Shown: one piece after another, positions 26,701 through 27,721 of the stretch
Position numbering within the stretch: the first letter of the stretch is position 1
Layout: every line of letters begins with the position of its first letter
From: Nostoc sp. CHAB 5834
Lineage (GTDB): Bacteria; Cyanobacteriota; Cyanobacteriia; Cyanobacteriales; Nostocaceae
Assembly: GCA_020829485.1 (NCBI GenBank)
Contig: JAIVFU010000083.1
Span: 1-27,721 of the forward strand
Length of the DNA stretch: 27,721 nt
Reading direction: 5' to 3'
The notes under the pieces: model-generated
What the model was told of the DNA's origin: nothing
Database searches by the model: none
The model's input: only the letters and a program-made list of their open reading frames with translations
Program-made: the position numbers and the translations under genes

Positions 26701-27115
26701 TAGGTTTCTGGTTACTTGGTGTCATGGCGCTCCTGGTATTGCTCTGTCACGTTTGGGCGGTTTGTCAATTTACCAAACGGATGAAATACTTCAAGATGTG
26801 GAAGTTGCATTGCAGACAACTCTGAAGTATGGTTTACAGGGTTTAGACCATCTCTGCTGTGGCAATTTTGGTCGTATAGAGGTGTTGTTGGTGGCAGCCC
26901 AAAAACTATTCCGTCCCCATTTGTTAGAAATTGCTCAAAAGCAGGCTGCTTGGGTAGTGGCTCAACCAGATAGAGTAGTTACATATCATCTGTTTAACAA
27001 CTTACCAAACTCTTTGTTTAATCCCGGTTTTTTCCAGGGGACAGCAGGGATTGCCTACCAGATGTTACGGCTGGCATACCCAGAGATGTTGCCATCTGTA
27101 CTGTTATGGGAATAA
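23786..27115 (+). CDS. lanM: Class II lanthipeptide synthetase LanM (CCG type)
   Basis: A 1109-aa bifunctional enzyme, a usual LanM length. The N-terminal dehydratase (about 125-690) phosphorylates Ser/Thr and eliminates phosphate; visible are YKPK at 311-314, GGNDCHYEN at 385-393 (Asp388, His390, Asn393) and LIDAETL at 403-409. The C-terminal cyclase (about 710-1109) has SHGAGG at 915-920 and zinc ligands Cys979 (WCHGAPG) and Cys1024-Cys1025 (LCCGNFG). The CCG in place of CHG puts it with the ProcM-like group, known in cyanobacteria for enzymes that tolerate diverse substrates. No protease or transporter domain is fused. The likely substrate is the Nif11-type precursor at 7503-7826, on the opposite strand about 16 kb away. 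It is separated from the NRPS genes by a 395-bp gap with a mobile-element scar, so operon membership is uncertain. Confidence 0.95.
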   Translation: MINDDLVQIVSQANSLSECLSKGTNSINKQETNDELIKHWCEVVAQGNWEKFYKRLQWDGLDINTVRSVLMSVSLAESEPLPIWAKTLKEVIETSAKFNLNEVTSETCKLPIEAENPLPFADILLPAVLVGRQKLLTFLSSMSLSPDCLPLNLLSEAAYLQLEHGLLQRLVNLSAKTFQLEFTNFRPYNHSLLNLMLEKLKLSAQGILGSPSKKYYLDFVDYLLKDGLLAFFKKYAVLGKLIAKTVDFWVEATAEFLQRLQADQAEIERMLDFTEVTLGKVTAITGSLSDLHNRGRSVLILTFASGKKLVYKPKNLGLEVVYNQLLNWCNQQHAPLIFKVIKVLDRHTYGWVFDYIEQLPCEDEAAAQRFYQRAGMLLCVLYVLGGNDCHYENLIACGEHPMLIDAETLLHPQTNPIEGSVQAIEEMSEIEQHFQDSVLRTGLLPHWDFSPDKRIAYDVSAIGSVNSQQAPWRAPRWKAVNTDEMHLVYEEVKLPVQANVPMLHGVALSPNDYLEEIVVGFRQMYHFLSDRRTPLLANDDFVTALQAQQVRFIFRPTNFYHILLEKTLTPEFLRYGIARSIELDILCQTCLTSGQKPQAWAILRSELQSLEQLDIPYFGTSCSSDALTVGLKQPIEKYFKQPSYNQFLKRLQNLNETDLASQIGIIQGSFYARVGQNFVAEERPNSNSLKTTDFSQTAPLTSSQLLQQAEAIAEEIQARSLHDSAGNVNWIGFSYVPNAERFQFQPLGYSLYDGSCGVALFLAALASVTGNAQWGNLALNALQSLQTVLQTSNNLFAQKFANRIGIGGATGIGSMIYSLVKISQFLSNTALIEDARLAAELITSELIAADQQLDVIGGAAGAILGLLTLYQATGEAKVLEQAINCGQHLLSHRISEQEQPRAWKNIAQKPLTGFSHGAGGIAYALLRLYAVTEDQAYLQAAQEGIAYECSVFSTTAANWPDLRDISDGLCQSRFLVTWCHGAPGIALSRLGGLSIYQTDEILQDVEVALQTTLKYGLQGLDHLCCGNFGRIEVLLVAAQKLFRPHLLEIAQKQAAWVVAQPDRVVTYHLFNNLPNSLFNPGFFQGTAGIAYQMLRLAYPEMLPSVLLWE

Positions 27116-27566
27116 ATATCAGCAGACCGAAAACGGGAGCAACGCGATTTTCTGAAGTCGGACAAAAAACGAGCGATCGCTAAAACATATAGCTAAGTAA
27201 AAAGTTATATTATTAACGTAGAATGCTTTACAGCGCTTCCGGCTATTATGCAATACAGTTTTTCTCCTTGCAGCAATTCTCATTTTGAAATAAATAGAGT
27301 ATTAACCCCGATTTTGGAATTCAAAATGTAGTACAAAATAACTAGTTTTTCAGCTAAAGGCAATCGCTAAAAAACAATTGGGTCGAGGAATTAAGTATAA
27401 ATACTCAATCAAATAAATGGATTACCTGACAACGAACGGGGAAAATTGAGGAAAATAGTTCGGTTTTTAGAATAGGGAATTCAAGAGAAATAAAAAATTA
27501 TAATTGTTGTCAGATGCTGTAAAATCGGTGAGTTAAAAATCCAACAGCGCGTCAAATTATTCAAAC
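27116..27566. other. Non-coding region after LanM
   Basis: About 450 bp without a supported gene. It holds one HIP1 octamer (about 27173), the right arm of the 127-bp inverted repeat (27271-27397) and AT-rich sequence. A 27-codon frame from the ATG at 27248 ends with the same 19 residues as the PKS (SNSHFEINRV...), because it reads through the repeat; it has no ribosome site. I see no convincing terminator for LanM. Confidence 0.6.
27271..27397 (-). repeat. Right arm of the 127-bp inverted repeat
   Basis: Exact reverse complement of 1-127. It lies 155 bp after the LanM stop codon and about 170 bp before the transposase fragment. On the plus strand it encodes the PKS C-terminal residues ending in EFKM and stop, without the rest of a PKS. 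Confidence 0.97.
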
Positions 27567-27721
27567 ATGGCAATTATTAATGAGAAAACAGAGGAAATTA
27601 TCTACCAAAATAATTGGATAACTAATCATAAAATCACTGAAAATAATGTTGAAGAAATTGTCAAAGCTGGGCGCAGCAGATGGAAAGTTGAGAATGAAGG
27701 TAATAACGTTCTGAAAAATCA
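27567..27721 (+). pseudogene. Transposase C-terminal fragment, cut by the window edge
   Basis: An open frame from the ATG at 27567 to the last base, with an in-frame stop at 27534. The segment ITENNVEEIVKAGRSRWKVE followed by NEGNNVLKN resembles the C-terminal block of IS4-like DDE transposases, where the Glu of W-K-V-E-N is the likely catalytic acid. The N-terminal DD part is missing upstream, so this is a 5'-truncated copy; the 3' end is beyond the window. It marks the right border of the cluster as a mobile-element zone. Confidence 0.55.

Noticed and set aside
27248..27331. 27-codon frame (MQYSFSPC...) after LanM
   Set aside because: Two thirds of it is the PKS C-terminus read from the inverted repeat, and there is no ribosome site; more likely repeat or assembly by-product than a gene.

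Overview
The window looks like a piece of a filamentous (Nostoc-type) cyanobacterial chromosome. The evidence is the many HIP1 octamers (GCGATCGC) on both strands, short tandem and palindromic repeats of the kind common in Nostocales, an AT-rich background, and the gene families present. Nearly all of it is one biosynthetic gene cluster that mixes a halogenated lipopeptide (FAAL/PKS/NRPS) assembly line with the core genes of a class II lanthipeptide pathway.

Layout. A roughly 1 kb non-coding region (7827-8833) separates two divergent gene sets. Leftward (minus strand): a 107-aa Nif11-like lanthipeptide precursor (7826-7503), a 2OG-Fe(II) oxygenase (7347-6490), a fatty-acyl-AMP ligase (6466-4727), a non-heme iron halogenase fused to an ACP (4713-3256), and a one-module PKS KS-AT-ACP (3201-67). 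Rightward (plus strand): a second, paralogous 2OG oxygenase (8834-9640), NRPS1 C-A-T-C (9689-14404), an AsnB-type asparagine synthetase (14425-16305), an aspartate-racemase family protein (16365-17228), NRPS2 A-T (17194-19062), NRPS3 with docking domain-C-A-T-TE (19059-23390), then after a 395-bp gap holding an apparent IS200/IS605-type remnant, a LanM lanthipeptide synthetase (23786-27115). A transposase fragment runs off the right edge.

Proposed working of the genes (inference). FAAL activates a fatty acid and loads it on the ACP of the halogenase. The halogenase, which has the HxA facial-triad variant of SyrB2/HctB-type chlorinases, halogenates the acyl chain. The PKS adds one malonyl unit without reduction. 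NRPS1-3 then add about three residues: one of unknown identity (A domain without the usual Asp), one acidic residue (DARH code, next to an aspartate racemase, so probably D-Asp or an analogue), and one aromatic residue (Tyr-like code). A thioesterase ends the line. Separately, or in combination, LanM would dehydrate and cyclise the two-cysteine C-terminus of the precursor.

The most interesting point is that the precursor and its LanM sit at far ends of the two operons with the whole lipopeptide line between them. This suggests either a RiPP-lipopeptide conjugate or two co-regulated products. Two cautions apply. A perfect 127-bp inverted repeat lies at positions 1-127 and 27271-27397; because it begins at base 1 and has the length of a common assembly k-mer, it may be an assembly-graph artefact rather than biology. 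And the LanM gene is separated from the NRPS genes by a mobile-element scar, so its membership of the cluster needs comparative support.
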